From contig DXZQ01000042.1 of assembly GCA_019419585.1 (NCBI GenBank), positions 1-6,886 of the forward strand: 6,886 nt of DNA. Direction: 5' to 3'. Under the pieces are notes generated by a model. It was not told where the DNA came from. It did no database searches and worked only from the letters and a program-made list of their open reading frames with translations. Origin of the DNA: Collinsella sp. Its GTDB lineage: Bacteria; Actinomycetota; Coriobacteriia; Coriobacteriales; Coriobacteriaceae. Below, piece by piece: positions 1 to 6,886 of this stretch. Numbering within the stretch: the first letter of the stretch is position 1; each line of letters begins with the position of its first letter. A program made the translations under genes and the position numbers.

Positions 1-2
1 GG

Positions 3-32
3 CCAGCCCGTGGGAGGCCAGGGCGCCGCTGA
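3..32 (+). CDS. possible 3' end of an upstream gene (partial)
   Basis: In frame 3 the first bases read P-A-R-G-R-P-G-R-R and then TGA at 30-32. A short basic Arg/Gly tail is a common way for RNA-binding proteins to end, and a strong terminator starts 38 bases later, so this is probably the end of a plus-strand gene lying mostly outside the window. The other two plus frames run through the terminator or beyond it, which makes them less likely. Nine residues are too few to name a family, so no function is assigned. Confidence 0.35.
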   Translation, partial: PARGRPGRR

Positions 33-70
33 CCGGTGGACGGCACCGAGCCGTCATCGAAACTGCAGAA

Positions 71-100
71 GGGGGAGGCCTCGCGGCCTCCCCCTTTTTT
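71..100 (+). terminator. strong intrinsic terminator
   Basis: GGGGGAGGCC (71-80) pairs perfectly with GGCCTCCCCC (85-94) around a TCGC loop, followed directly by six T at 95-100. This is a textbook Rho-independent terminator for plus-strand transcription entering from the left. On the minus strand no T run follows the stem, so it should stop the converging gene at 165-632 less well. Confidence 0.93.
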
Positions 101-164
101 GCGTTTACGGGGCGTGAATGACTCAATTACACCAGACGATCTTGTTGTTTTCGGTATTGAGCCT

Positions 165-632
165 TTATTTAAAGAAAATAAATCGTATAACAAGGGCAAC
201 TGCTATGGCCGCAATGATCATAAGCAGGATTGTCAGCTGATGCTGCTTGCGTCGTTTACTTGACGAAACGAAGATTGATTTTCCCTGTTTTGGAGTCTCG
301 AGATAGCTGGCCGAATGCGTCAAGGTTTGCTTGGGTCGAGGCCCTCTTTGTTGATGAGCGGCGGATGCTTTCATCGGCTCATCACTAACTGCACTGTTTT
401 TAGATAATGGTGCGTCTTTCAGATATACAGGGTCTCCCGAGGCAACGCCCATATGTTTACGTCCCGTTTGGGCTTCTTCGAGCGTTTGATATCGGTTTCT
501 TGTCACATATTTGGGCTCTGGGCCATTGATGGGCTCTTGCGAGATGTGGGGGCGATGGAATCGAATCGGTTGCGGGCTGGATGCTTCGTCCTGCTCCGGC
601 ATAAACGTGTTGTCCTGTTTTTGATCGTCCAT
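165..632 (-). CDS. hypothetical protein with a C-terminal membrane anchor
   Basis: This 155-residue protein is not recognised. The first about 125 residues are polar and rich in Pro, Gln, Ser, Lys and Arg, with no catalytic motif visible; this part looks largely disordered. A basic patch S-S-S-K-R-R-K at about 123-129 is followed by one hydrophobic segment (about 132-154) and a final Lys. That is a tail-anchor layout, predicted to leave the N-terminal region in the cytoplasm. ATG at 630-632 is the first Met after an in-frame stop (648-650), with AAGGG a few bases upstream as a modest ribosome-binding site. The gene is visibly richer in A and T than tilS or ftsH, which could mean a lineage-specific or acquired gene. 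It runs divergently from hsp20 and converges on the terminator at 71-100. Existence as a gene is likely; function is unknown. Confidence 0.68.
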   Translation of the reverse strand: MDDQKQDNTFMPEQDEASSPQPIRFHRPHISQEPINGPEPKYVTRNRYQTLEEAQTGRKHMGVASGDPVYLKDAPLSKNSAVSDEPMKASAAHQQRGPRPKQTLTHSASYLETPKQGKSIFVSSSKRRKQHQLTILLMIIAAIAVALVIRFIFFK

Positions 633-751
633 GATGCCCTTAGCTCGTCATCAATATCGTGTATGCGCCCATTGTAAGCCAGCCGTCTAGTTTTGATGGG
701 ATTGCATACATTATTTAAGCCTTCGTTAAAATTCCGTTTATTAGACAAAAC

Positions 752-770
752 CTTAGTCAACCAGACTTAG
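752..770. promoter_or_regulatory. imperfect palindrome, candidate operator
   Basis: CTTAGTC (752-758) and GACTTAG (764-770) form an inverted repeat with six of seven positions paired around a 5-base centre (AACCA). It lies in the AT-rich spacer between the minus-strand membrane-anchored gene and hsp20, so a bound regulator could affect either one. It does not match the CIRCE or HAIR heat-shock operators. Operator function is an inference from position and symmetry only. Confidence 0.3.
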
Positions 771-810
771 ATATGCTTATATCAATAGACTCAAAAAACT
801 TTATAGTCGA

Positions 811-843
811 TGTATATATAAGAAGCGGCTGGGCATATATAAC
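811..843 (+). promoter_or_regulatory. AT-rich probable promoter region of hsp20
   Basis: Two -10-like elements face hsp20: TATATA at 813-818 (within TGTATATATAAG) and TATAAC at 838-843 (within CATATATAAC). No convincing TTGACA-type -35 box sits at 16-18 bases from either. The promoter may therefore be activator-dependent, use an alternative sigma factor, or be of an AT-rich extended type. The leader to the ATG would be about 60-90 bases. The exact start site cannot be set from sequence. Confidence 0.4.
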
Positions 844-892
844 AGCGTCAAAAGAAGTCCCAGTCACCTAGAAGATGACTCGGCAGTCCTTA

Positions 893-899
893 AAAGGAG
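893..899 (+). promoter_or_regulatory. ribosome-binding site of hsp20
   Basis: AAAGGAG at 893-899 lies 8 bases before the ATG at 908. This fixes the start at 908 rather than at the upstream in-frame ATG (875), which has no such site and would add 11 residues not expected in Hsp20 proteins. Confidence 0.85.
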
Positions 900-907
900 T
901 GGTAAAC

Positions 908-1339
908 ATGGCAAGCATGGTTCCTTATCGTTCGGTTTTTGGCGTTCGTCCTTCTGCTAGCTCGCTGTTCGATTTGTTTGATGATATGACCGATCTTGCA
1001 AACAACTCGATTGCTTCCAAGGCGTTCCCCGTTGATGTCGAGGACAAGGGCGATGGTTATGAGGTCAAGGCCTATCTGACCGGCGTCGCTAAGGATGATA
1101 TCGACGTTGAGCTTAACGAGGGTCGCCTGTCGATTAGCGTGAACGTTGTGGAGGACGAGGAGAACGAGGGCAAGAACTTCCTGCAGAAGGAGTTTAGCTC
1201 GTACAGCGCGACGCGCGGCGTGTATCTGAAGGACGCTTCGAGCGAGGGCCTTTCGGCTAAGTATGCTGACGGCATCCTGACCGTTACGGTTCCCAAGATT
1301 GTCGAGAAGAAGAACGTTACGAAGATCTCCATCGACTAA
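908..1339 (+). CDS. hsp20: Hsp20 family small heat-shock protein
   Basis: This 143-residue small heat-shock protein is an ATP-independent holdase that binds unfolding cytoplasmic proteins and keeps them refoldable by DnaK and similar machines. The N-terminal arm (about 1-38) contains the Phe-rich segment S-L-F-D-L-F-D-D-M. The alpha-crystallin domain spans about 40-131, starting F-P-V-D-V and including Y-E-V-K-A-Y-L-T-G-V (51-60), E-G-R-L-S-I-S (71-77) and the hallmark D-G-I-L-T-V-T-V-P-K (121-130). The C-terminus holds the oligomer-forming I-S-I motif (140-142, the family's IXI). Length is typical for bacterial Hsp20. The gene stands alone with its own ribosome-binding site, an AT-rich upstream region and a terminator 35 bases after the stop. 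No CIRCE element is visible, so HrcA control is not supported. The family call is firm; the symbol is generic. Confidence 0.96.
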   Translation: MASMVPYRSVFGVRPSASSLFDLFDDMTDLANNSIASKAFPVDVEDKGDGYEVKAYLTGVAKDDIDVELNEGRLSISVNVVEDEENEGKNFLQKEFSSYSATRGVYLKDASSEGLSAKYADGILTVTVPKIVEKKNVTKISID

Positions 1340-1373
1340 CGATGGCTCTGCTTCAATCGAGAGTATGAGTTAA

Positions 1374-1403
1374 GGGGGGCTGGGAAGTGATTCCCAGCCC
1401 CCC
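1374..1403. terminator. hairpin terminator between convergent genes
   Basis: GGGGGGCTGGGAA (1374-1386) pairs perfectly over 13 bp with TTCCCAGCCCCCC (1391-1403) around a GTGA loop. A moderately T-rich tail (CTTGTTGTCTT) follows on the plus strand. It sits 34 bases after the hsp20 stop and 17 bases beyond the stop of the converging metallo-hydrolase gene, so it probably serves both. The minus-side tail (TTAACTC) is poor in T, making it more convincing for hsp20. Confidence 0.82.
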
Positions 1404-1420
1404 CTTGTTGTCTTGAGGGG

Positions 1421-2230
1421 CTATTGAATGGTTGTCGGTTGATATTGGCTTGCAGGGCGTATCGAGAGCTTCCGTGGCCCTTGAAGACAGGTGGCTGAGC
1501 TGCCGAGTTCATCATCGAGACTTGCATCAAGCGCGTTGGCATAGCTTTTGACGGTAAGGCTTGGACGATTATTGTCCTGGCTGATATGCATGGCGATGAG
1601 CTGTTCGGTGCGATCGGTAACAAGTTCTCGCGCGGCTTCGGCGGCCTGGTTGTTGGAGAGGTGCCCCTTTGTGGACAGGATGCGCTCCTGAAGAAAGCGT
1701 GGGTACGGTCCTTCGCGCAACATAGTTACATCGTGGTTACTTTCGAGCGCGAGAACTCGACAGTCTTTGAGGATGCCTATGGCCTTGCTCGATAACTCTC
1801 CGGTGTCGGTGGCAAACCCAATGGAATCATCGAGAGCATTAAATCGATAGCCGACAGGATTGATGACATCGTGCGATGTTGAGTAGGTTTGCACGTGGAT
1901 GCCGGCAATGGGGGGCGTGTCGCCGGGGTCAAATTCCTCTACGGGCAGGTACGCGAGGTTTTCTTTGCATGAAAGGGTGTCCCTGCTGGCAAAGAGGGGA
2001 CCATGCCAGTGCTTGCACCATACATTGAGCCCCTTGATATGGTCACCATGCTCATGGGTGATTACAAGAGCGGCGACGTCGTCTGCCGAGAGGCCAAGCT
2101 CCGCCATGCGTTTAAGTGTCTCGCGGCGGGACAGGCCGTTGTCGATCATGATGAGCCCCTGAGGTCCCTCGACGAGTGCGCAGTTGCCTTTTGAGCCGCT
2201 GCCGAGGATATAAAGGTGCAGGCGAGACAT
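1421..2230 (-). CDS. yycJ: YycJ/WalJ-type metallo-beta-lactamase-fold hydrolase
   Basis: This 269-residue protein belongs to the MBL-fold family of YycJ/WalJ, implicated in Firmicutes in DNA processing with 5'-exonuclease-like activity. Visible family marks are the N-terminal I-L-G-S-G-S-K-G-N-C (8-17), I-D-N-G-L-S (29-34), the metal-binding T-H-E-H-G-D-H (58-64), H120 in T-S-H-D, D142 in A-T-D-T-G, H190 in K-G-H-L-S-N and H215 in A-M-H-I-S. All expected metal ligands are therefore present and the enzyme looks intact. Length is close to the usual 260-270 residues. The start at 2228-2230 was chosen because the conserved strand begins five residues later; a longer in-frame reading back to 2311 would overlap tilS and adds no family sequence. 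The ribosome-binding site is weak (TTTGGA). In Firmicutes the gene follows the walKR two-component genes; here it stands alone, divergent from tilS, so a cell-wall link is not shown. Confidence 0.88.
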   Translation of the reverse strand: MSRLHLYILGSGSKGNCALVEGPQGLIMIDNGLSRRETLKRMAELGLSADDVAALVITHEHGDHIKGLNVWCKHWHGPLFASRDTLSCKENLAYLPVEEFDPGDTPPIAGIHVQTYSTSHDVINPVGYRFNALDDSIGFATDTGELSSKAIGILKDCRVLALESNHDVTMLREGPYPRFLQERILSTKGHLSNNQAAEAARELVTDRTEQLIAMHISQDNNRPSLTVKSYANALDASLDDELGSSATCLQGPRKLSIRPASQYQPTTIQ

Positions 2231-2244
2231 AAGATTCCAAAGGA

Positions 2245-2250
2245 TACAAT
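2245..2250 (+). promoter_or_regulatory. candidate -10 box of tilS
   Basis: TACAAT at 2245-2250 differs from TATAAT by one base and would start transcription near 2257, giving a leader of about 22 bases. The hexamer 17 bases upstream (GCGAGA, 2222-2227) is a poor -35 match, so this is only a candidate. It lies in the 48-bp gap shared with the divergent yycJ-like gene. Confidence 0.35.
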
Positions 2251-2266
2251 GGGTGCGGACGAATAG

Positions 2267-2272
2267 AGGAGG
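2267..2272 (+). promoter_or_regulatory. ribosome-binding site of tilS
   Basis: AGGAGG at 2267-2272 is a full Shine-Dalgarno match, 6 bases before the ATG at 2279. An in-frame TAG at 2264-2266 rules out any start further upstream. Confidence 0.88.
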
Positions 2273-2278
2273 AAGCGA

Positions 2279-3820
2279 ATGCCAACGGTATCTCAGCACT
2301 ATGGACATCATGCCGCGCCGAGGACGGATAAGAGCGCCCTGGCAACGCGGCAGGCCGCTGCCCCCGTAGTGCTCATGGTATCAGGCGGTGCGGACTCGAC
2401 GGCGCTGCTCCTTATGGCTTGCACATCAAAGCTGGATATCCAGGACGGGCGCGGCGTCGCTCCCATTGCGCGCGAGCGATTGCACGTGCTGCATGTAAAC
2501 CATCATCTGCGCGGGGAGGCATCCGATGGCGACGAGGCCTTTGTACGTGACCTGTGCGTGCAATACGGCTTGCCGCTGTGTGTTGAGCATGCCTATTTTG
2601 ATGACGAATCGGGCAATATCGAGGCTGCGGCTCGTGAGGTGCGCTATGCCGCGGCACGGAGATATGTTCGCGAACTTTGTGCCGAATCGGGCGCACCGCG
2701 GACGGCGGCTCGTATCTGTACCGCGCATACTTCGTCGGACCGCGCGGAAACATTTTTGATGAATGCCATTAAAGGGTCGGGTCCCGCGGGTCTATCGAGC
2801 ATTCCGCGCCGTCGGAACATTGTGGTTCGCCCTTTGCTCGACCTCACGCACGATGAGCTCGTGAGCTATCTGCAGGTGCACGGTCAGCCATGGCGGGAAG
2901 ATGAAAGCAACGAGGACGTTTCGTACCTGCGCAACTATGTACGCCATCGGGTGATGCCGGTGGTGGCACGGCGCAACGCGAGCGTCTGTAAGACGATTGG
3001 CGCCGCTTGCGAAATTCTGGGCGACGAAGACGCCTTTCTTTCCCAGCTTTCGGCACAGGCGTTTCGAAGCTGCCTGCGCAAGGAAGCGGCGGGCGCACTG
3101 GTGCTCGATGCGCGCCGTCTTGCCGCCGCTGAGGTTGTGATTGCACGGCGTATCGTGCGGTTGGCGATTAAGCGCATCGATCCCGACGCGCGACCGGAGA
3201 TGCGGCACGTGGAGCGCGTGCTCTCCTGTGTCGCTGCGGGCTCGGGTTCGGTAACGCTTCCTGCGGGAATTGATGCCCGTGTGGAGTTTGGCATGCTGGC
3301 GTTCAAGGTCCCGGCGGCGCGCGAGGGCTTAGTGGCCGACTGGATCTCCGTTCCCGGTCGTCTGCCGCTGGGGGCGGGGCGTATGCTGACAGCAGAGCCG
3401 ATGGCTGTGGAGCCGGGGCGCGATATCGTGCACCGTGCCCGCGAGCTTGCTGCTGACGGAGAGGTTGCGGCCTTGGTGGATGCGGCGGCCCTGGGGTTCG
3501 CCGACCGCGATAGCGAGCGGATGCTAGCCGGCTCGCGCGGGGAGATTCCCGCCGAGGCGCGATTGGCGCGCCTGTGGGTGGATAGCCCTGTGCCGGGAGA
3601 CGTGATGTGCCCGTTGGGGATGAGCGGTCGAAGCAAGAAAGTGTCAGACCTGTTGAACGAGGCGCGCATTCCTGTTTCAGACCGCTCTGGCGTACCCGTG
3701 GTAAGAACGGCTCCGGGAGGTGCCGTAGTATGGGTCGCGGGCGTTCGCGCGGACGAACGTTTTAAGTGCACGGCGGCGACGCGCGTGGCCTATCTGCTTC
3801 GCGTGGTTGACGCGGATTAG
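2279..3820 (+). CDS. tilS: tRNA(Ile)-lysidine synthetase TilS
   Basis: TilS ligates lysine to C34 of the CAU-anticodon tRNA-Ile using ATP, making lysidine so that the tRNA reads AUA and is charged with isoleucine; it acts in the cytoplasm and is normally essential. The N-terminal PP-loop ATPase domain shows V-S-G-G-A-D-S-T (34-41), V-N-H-H-L-R-G (73-79), T-A-H-T-S-S-D-R-A-E-T (148-158), G-P-A-G-L-S-S-I-P (168-176), R-P-L-L (184-187) and the D-E-S-N...L-R-N-Y-V-R block (208-222). The C-terminal TilS domain is present as M-C-P-L-G-M-S-G-R (443-451), K-K-V-S-D-L-L-N (453-460) and V-P-V-V (472-475). At 513 residues it is longer than many homologues (about 430-470); the extra length seems to lie in the N-terminal lead and the middle. 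No frameshift is seen. It leads the tilS-hpt-ftsH cluster. Confidence 0.95.
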   Translation: MPTVSQHYGHHAAPRTDKSALATRQAAAPVVLMVSGGADSTALLLMACTSKLDIQDGRGVAPIARERLHVLHVNHHLRGEASDGDEAFVRDLCVQYGLPLCVEHAYFDDESGNIEAAAREVRYAAARRYVRELCAESGAPRTAARICTAHTSSDRAETFLMNAIKGSGPAGLSSIPRRRNIVVRPLLDLTHDELVSYLQVHGQPWREDESNEDVSYLRNYVRHRVMPVVARRNASVCKTIGAACEILGDEDAFLSQLSAQAFRSCLRKEAAGALVLDARRLAAAEVVIARRIVRLAIKRIDPDARPEMRHVERVLSCVAAGSGSVTLPAGIDARVEFGMLAFKVPAAREGLVADWISVPGRLPLGAGRMLTAEPMAVEPGRDIVHRARELAADGEVAALVDAAALGFADRDSERMLAGSRGEIPAEARLARLWVDSPVPGDVMCPLGMSGRSKKVSDLLNEARIPVSDRSGVPVVRTAPGGAVVWVAGVRADERFKCTAATRVAYLLRVVDAD

Positions 3821-3859
3821 CTCCTCGCACTAGCTTTTCTGTGCGGCGTTGACGGTATT

Positions 3860-3880
3860 CCCGCGCTGATGGTGCGCGGG
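3860..3880. repeat. GC-rich inverted repeat upstream of hpt
   Basis: CCCGCGC (3860-3866) and GCGCGGG (3874-3880) are perfect 7-bp arms around a 7-base loop. No T run follows, so it is not a standard intrinsic terminator for tilS. It ends one base before the proposed -35 box of hpt, so it could be an operator or a Rho-associated or pausing hairpin at the end of the tilS transcript. Confidence 0.5.
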
Positions 3881-3881
3881 C

Positions 3882-3910
3882 TGGAAAATATACCCCGTGC
3901 GCTGCTAGAA
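3882..3910 (+). promoter_or_regulatory. probable housekeeping promoter for hpt-ftsH
   Basis: TGGAAA (3882-3887, four of six matches to TTGACA) and TAGAAT (3905-3910, five of six matches to TATAAT) are separated by exactly 17 bases. Transcription would begin near 3917, about 50 bases before the hpt start. This suggests hpt and ftsH can be expressed independently of tilS. Confidence 0.6.
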
Positions 3911-3968
3911 TGTGTAGTTCGCGTCCATACGGCGGTGTGTGGGCGATTAAGCACAAGAAAGGGTTGTC

Positions 3969-4517
3969 ATGGCTTCTCAACATCCGGATATCGAGAAGGT
4001 TCTGTTTTCGCAGGAGGATATCGACGGTATCGTCTCTCGCTTGGGCGAGCAGATTACGCGCGACTATGCGGGTAAGGATCTGGTGCTGATTGCGGTCCTG
4101 CGCGGCGCCGTGGTCTTTATGGGCGACCTGATGCGCAAGATCGAGCTGCCGACCAACATCGATTTCATGGCTGTTTCGAGCTATGGCGACGGTGTGAAGT
4201 CTTCGGGTATCGTGCGTATCATTAAGGACCTGGATATCGACATCCGTGGTCGCGACGTGCTGATCGTCGAGGACATTCTGGACTCGGGCCTGACCCTCAA
4301 GTACCTGATGAAGAACCTCGAGAGCCGTAAGCCCGCTTCTCTGGAGGTCGCCGCCTTCCTATGGAAGGACGTTGAGGACCGTACCTCGGCCGTCACGCCC
4401 AAGTATGTTGGAACCCATTGCCCCGATGCCTTTGTGGTGGGCTACGGCCTCGACTATGCCGAGCGCTATCGTAACCTTCCGTATCTGGGCATTTTGAAAC
4501 CGGAGGTTTATTCGTAA
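3969..4517 (+). CDS. hpt: hypoxanthine phosphoribosyltransferase
   Basis: Hpt converts hypoxanthine (and usually guanine) plus PRPP into IMP or GMP and pyrophosphate, the purine salvage step in the cytoplasm. The 182-residue length is normal for the bacterial enzyme. Visible motifs are the pyrophosphate-binding L-R-G-A (44-47), the flexible-loop S-S-Y-G (70-73), the PRPP-binding signature V-E-D-I-L-D-S-G-L-T-L (100-110) with its two acidic residues, the purine-contact Lys at 133, and F-V-V-G-Y-G-L-D-Y-A-E (155-165). No key residue is missing. AAAGGG (3958-3963) lies 5 bases before the ATG. The gene is separate from tilS, unlike lineages where the two proteins are fused, and its stop TAA (4515-4517) is followed after one base by the ftsH ATG, so the two are probably co-transcribed and translationally coupled. 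Confidence 0.96.
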   Translation: MASQHPDIEKVLFSQEDIDGIVSRLGEQITRDYAGKDLVLIAVLRGAVVFMGDLMRKIELPTNIDFMAVSSYGDGVKSSGIVRIIKDLDIDIRGRDVLIVEDILDSGLTLKYLMKNLESRKPASLEVAAFLWKDVEDRTSAVTPKYVGTHCPDAFVVGYGLDYAERYRNLPYLGILKPEVYS

Positions 4518-4518
4518 G

Positions 4519-6657
<2,139 letters not shown>

Positions 6658-6670
6658 TTCTTGTAGCGAA

Positions 6671-6708
6671 AGCCTCTGCGGGGAAACCTGTGGAGGCTCT
6701 TTCTTTTG
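6671..6708 (+). terminator. ftsH intrinsic terminator (first copy)
   Basis: The stem 6671-6682 with 6687-6698 starts AGCCTC/GAGGCT, continues through G-U wobble and G-C pairs, and closes on a GAAA tetraloop (6683-6686). A T-rich tail (CTTTCTTTT) follows. It begins 13 bases after the ftsH stop. Several pairs (6677-6692, 6678-6691, 6680-6689) are wobbles, so it is somewhat weaker than the second copy. Confidence 0.88.
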
Positions 6709-6723
6709 AGCGATATGTTGATT

Positions 6724-6749
6724 GGGGACAGACTTAGATGACTGTGCCG
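6724..6749. repeat. imperfect palindrome at the duplication junction
   Basis: GGGGACAG (6724-6731) and CTGTGCCG (6742-6749) pair at six of eight positions around a 10-base centre (ACTTAGATGA). The left arm sits in ATTGGGGACAGACTTA, which begins just before the second ftsH-tail copy. TTGGGGACAG-type strings are, from memory, common in short palindromic intergenic repeats of several bacteria; family membership is unproven here. Confidence 0.4.
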
Positions 6750-6784
6750 TCAATGCCGGTGCCGACACCGACGACGACAAATAG
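6746..6784 (+). pseudogene. detached remnant of an ftsH C-terminus
   Basis: Read in the matching frame, these bases give A-V-N-A-G-A-D-T-D-D-D-K and TAG, against A-V-N-A-D-G-N-T-D-A-D-K and TAG at the real end of ftsH. The first four codons differ from ftsH only synonymously (GCT/GCC, AAC/AAT, GCT/GCC). No start codon or ribosome-binding site precedes it, so it is a coding fragment and not a gene. The pattern suggests descent from a diverged ftsH allele, not a fresh local copying error. Together with the terminator that follows, it forms copy 2 (6746-6835) of the repeat. Confidence 0.72.
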
Positions 6785-6797
6785 TCTTTGTGGCGAA

Positions 6798-6835
6798 AGC
6801 CTCCGCGGGGAAACCTGCGGAGGCTTTTTCCTTTG
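6798..6835 (+). terminator. second copy of the ftsH terminator
   Basis: The 12-bp stem 6798-6809 with 6814-6825 (AGCCTCCGCGGG against CCTGCGGAGGCT) closes on a GAAA loop (6810-6813), and TTTTTCCTTT follows. Only one wobble pair (6807-6816) remains; the positions that are wobbles in the first copy at 6677-6692 and 6678-6691 are C-G and G-C here. It should be functional, giving ftsH two terminators in a row. Confidence 0.85.
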
Positions 6836-6851
6836 TTCAAGACTTTAGTCT

Positions 6852-6872
6852 GCTGGCCGCGCAGCGGCCAGC
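6852..6872. repeat. perfect GC-rich hairpin near the window end
   Basis: GCTGGCCGC (6852-6860) and GCGGCCAGC (6864-6872) are perfect 9-bp arms around GCA. Only TTTG follows, so it is a weak terminator candidate at best. It is preceded by the 12-bp near-palindrome AGACTTTAGTCT (6840-6851). Dispersed-repeat or third-terminator roles are both possible; no gene is visible here before the window ends. Confidence 0.6.
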
Positions 6873-6886
6873 TTTGAACCACCCGC

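Noticed and set aside
164..182. TTTATTT / AAATAAA inverted repeat at the stop codon of the membrane-anchored gene
   Set aside because: It is made only of A and T, gives a weak stem, and follows from the Phe/Ile codons at the protein end; not a terminator.
503..760. 85-codon minus-strand frame overlapping the 5' part of the membrane-anchored gene
   Set aside because: It starts at TTG with no ribosome-binding site and shows no motif. I considered it as a frameshifted N-terminal part of the 155-residue protein, but that protein has its own ATG and an acceptable ribosome-binding site.
762..772. CAGACTTAGAT shared between the hsp20 upstream region and the spacer after ftsH (6729-6739)
   Set aside because: An 11-base match between two places is expected several times by chance in a window of this size, and the flanks do not match.
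776..795. HAIR-like (HspR) operator upstream of hsp20
   Set aside because: Only the right half ACTCAA is good; the left half reads CTTATAT and the spacer is 6 and not 7 bases, so it does not qualify.
875..907. Longer hsp20 start at the upstream ATG
   Set aside because: It has no ribosome-binding site and would place the strong AAAGGAG inside the coding region; the ATG at 908 is far better supported.
2935..3771. 278-codon minus-strand frame inside tilS
   Set aside because: Its Arg/Ser/Ala/Thr-rich low-complexity translation is typical of reading a GC-rich gene in the opposite sense; tilS is clearly the real gene.

Overview
The window looks like chromosomal housekeeping DNA from a high-GC Gram-positive bacterium. 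The tilS-hpt-ftsH order, the strongly Actinobacteria-like FtsH core, the GC-rich codon use and the acidic FtsH tail fit class Coriobacteriia, and a Collinsella-like gut organism is my best guess. That is an inference from style and gene order; there is no rRNA gene here to confirm it.

Layout. Bases 1-100 hold what may be the last codons of an upstream plus-strand gene and a very strong intrinsic terminator. On the minus strand, 165-632 encodes an unrecognised 155-residue protein with a single C-terminal membrane segment. An AT-rich divergent spacer (633-907) follows, then a plus-strand Hsp20 small heat-shock protein (908-1339). A 13-bp-stem hairpin (1374-1403) separates it from the converging YycJ/WalJ-type metallo-beta-lactamase-fold gene (1421-2230, minus). 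Only 48 bp separate that gene's start from the divergent tilS (2279-3820). Next come hpt (3969-4517), which has its own likely promoter in the 148-bp gap, and ftsH (4519-6657), whose start codon lies one base after the hpt stop.

How the genes fit together. TilS modifies tRNA-Ile for AUA decoding, Hpt salvages purines and FtsH is the membrane AAA+ protease; this trio is a long-conserved neighbourhood in Gram-positive bacteria. Hsp20 and FtsH both serve protein quality control but are not in one operon. YycJ is a nuclease-like MBL-fold protein transcribed away from tilS.

The most unusual part is the 229 bp after ftsH. The last 13 codons of ftsH (stop included) and its terminator recur 127 bp downstream as a diverged, gap-free copy (75 of 90 bases identical). 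The copy still reads as an FtsH-like tail ending in Asp-Lys-stop, and its terminator stem is better paired than the first one. A short imperfect palindrome (GGGGACAG...CTGTGCCG) lies at the junction, and another perfect hairpin follows near the window end. I found no CRISPR array, tRNA, rRNA, transposase or recognisable new defence system; apart from the tail duplication, the orphan membrane protein and a few inverted repeats, this is an ordinary region.
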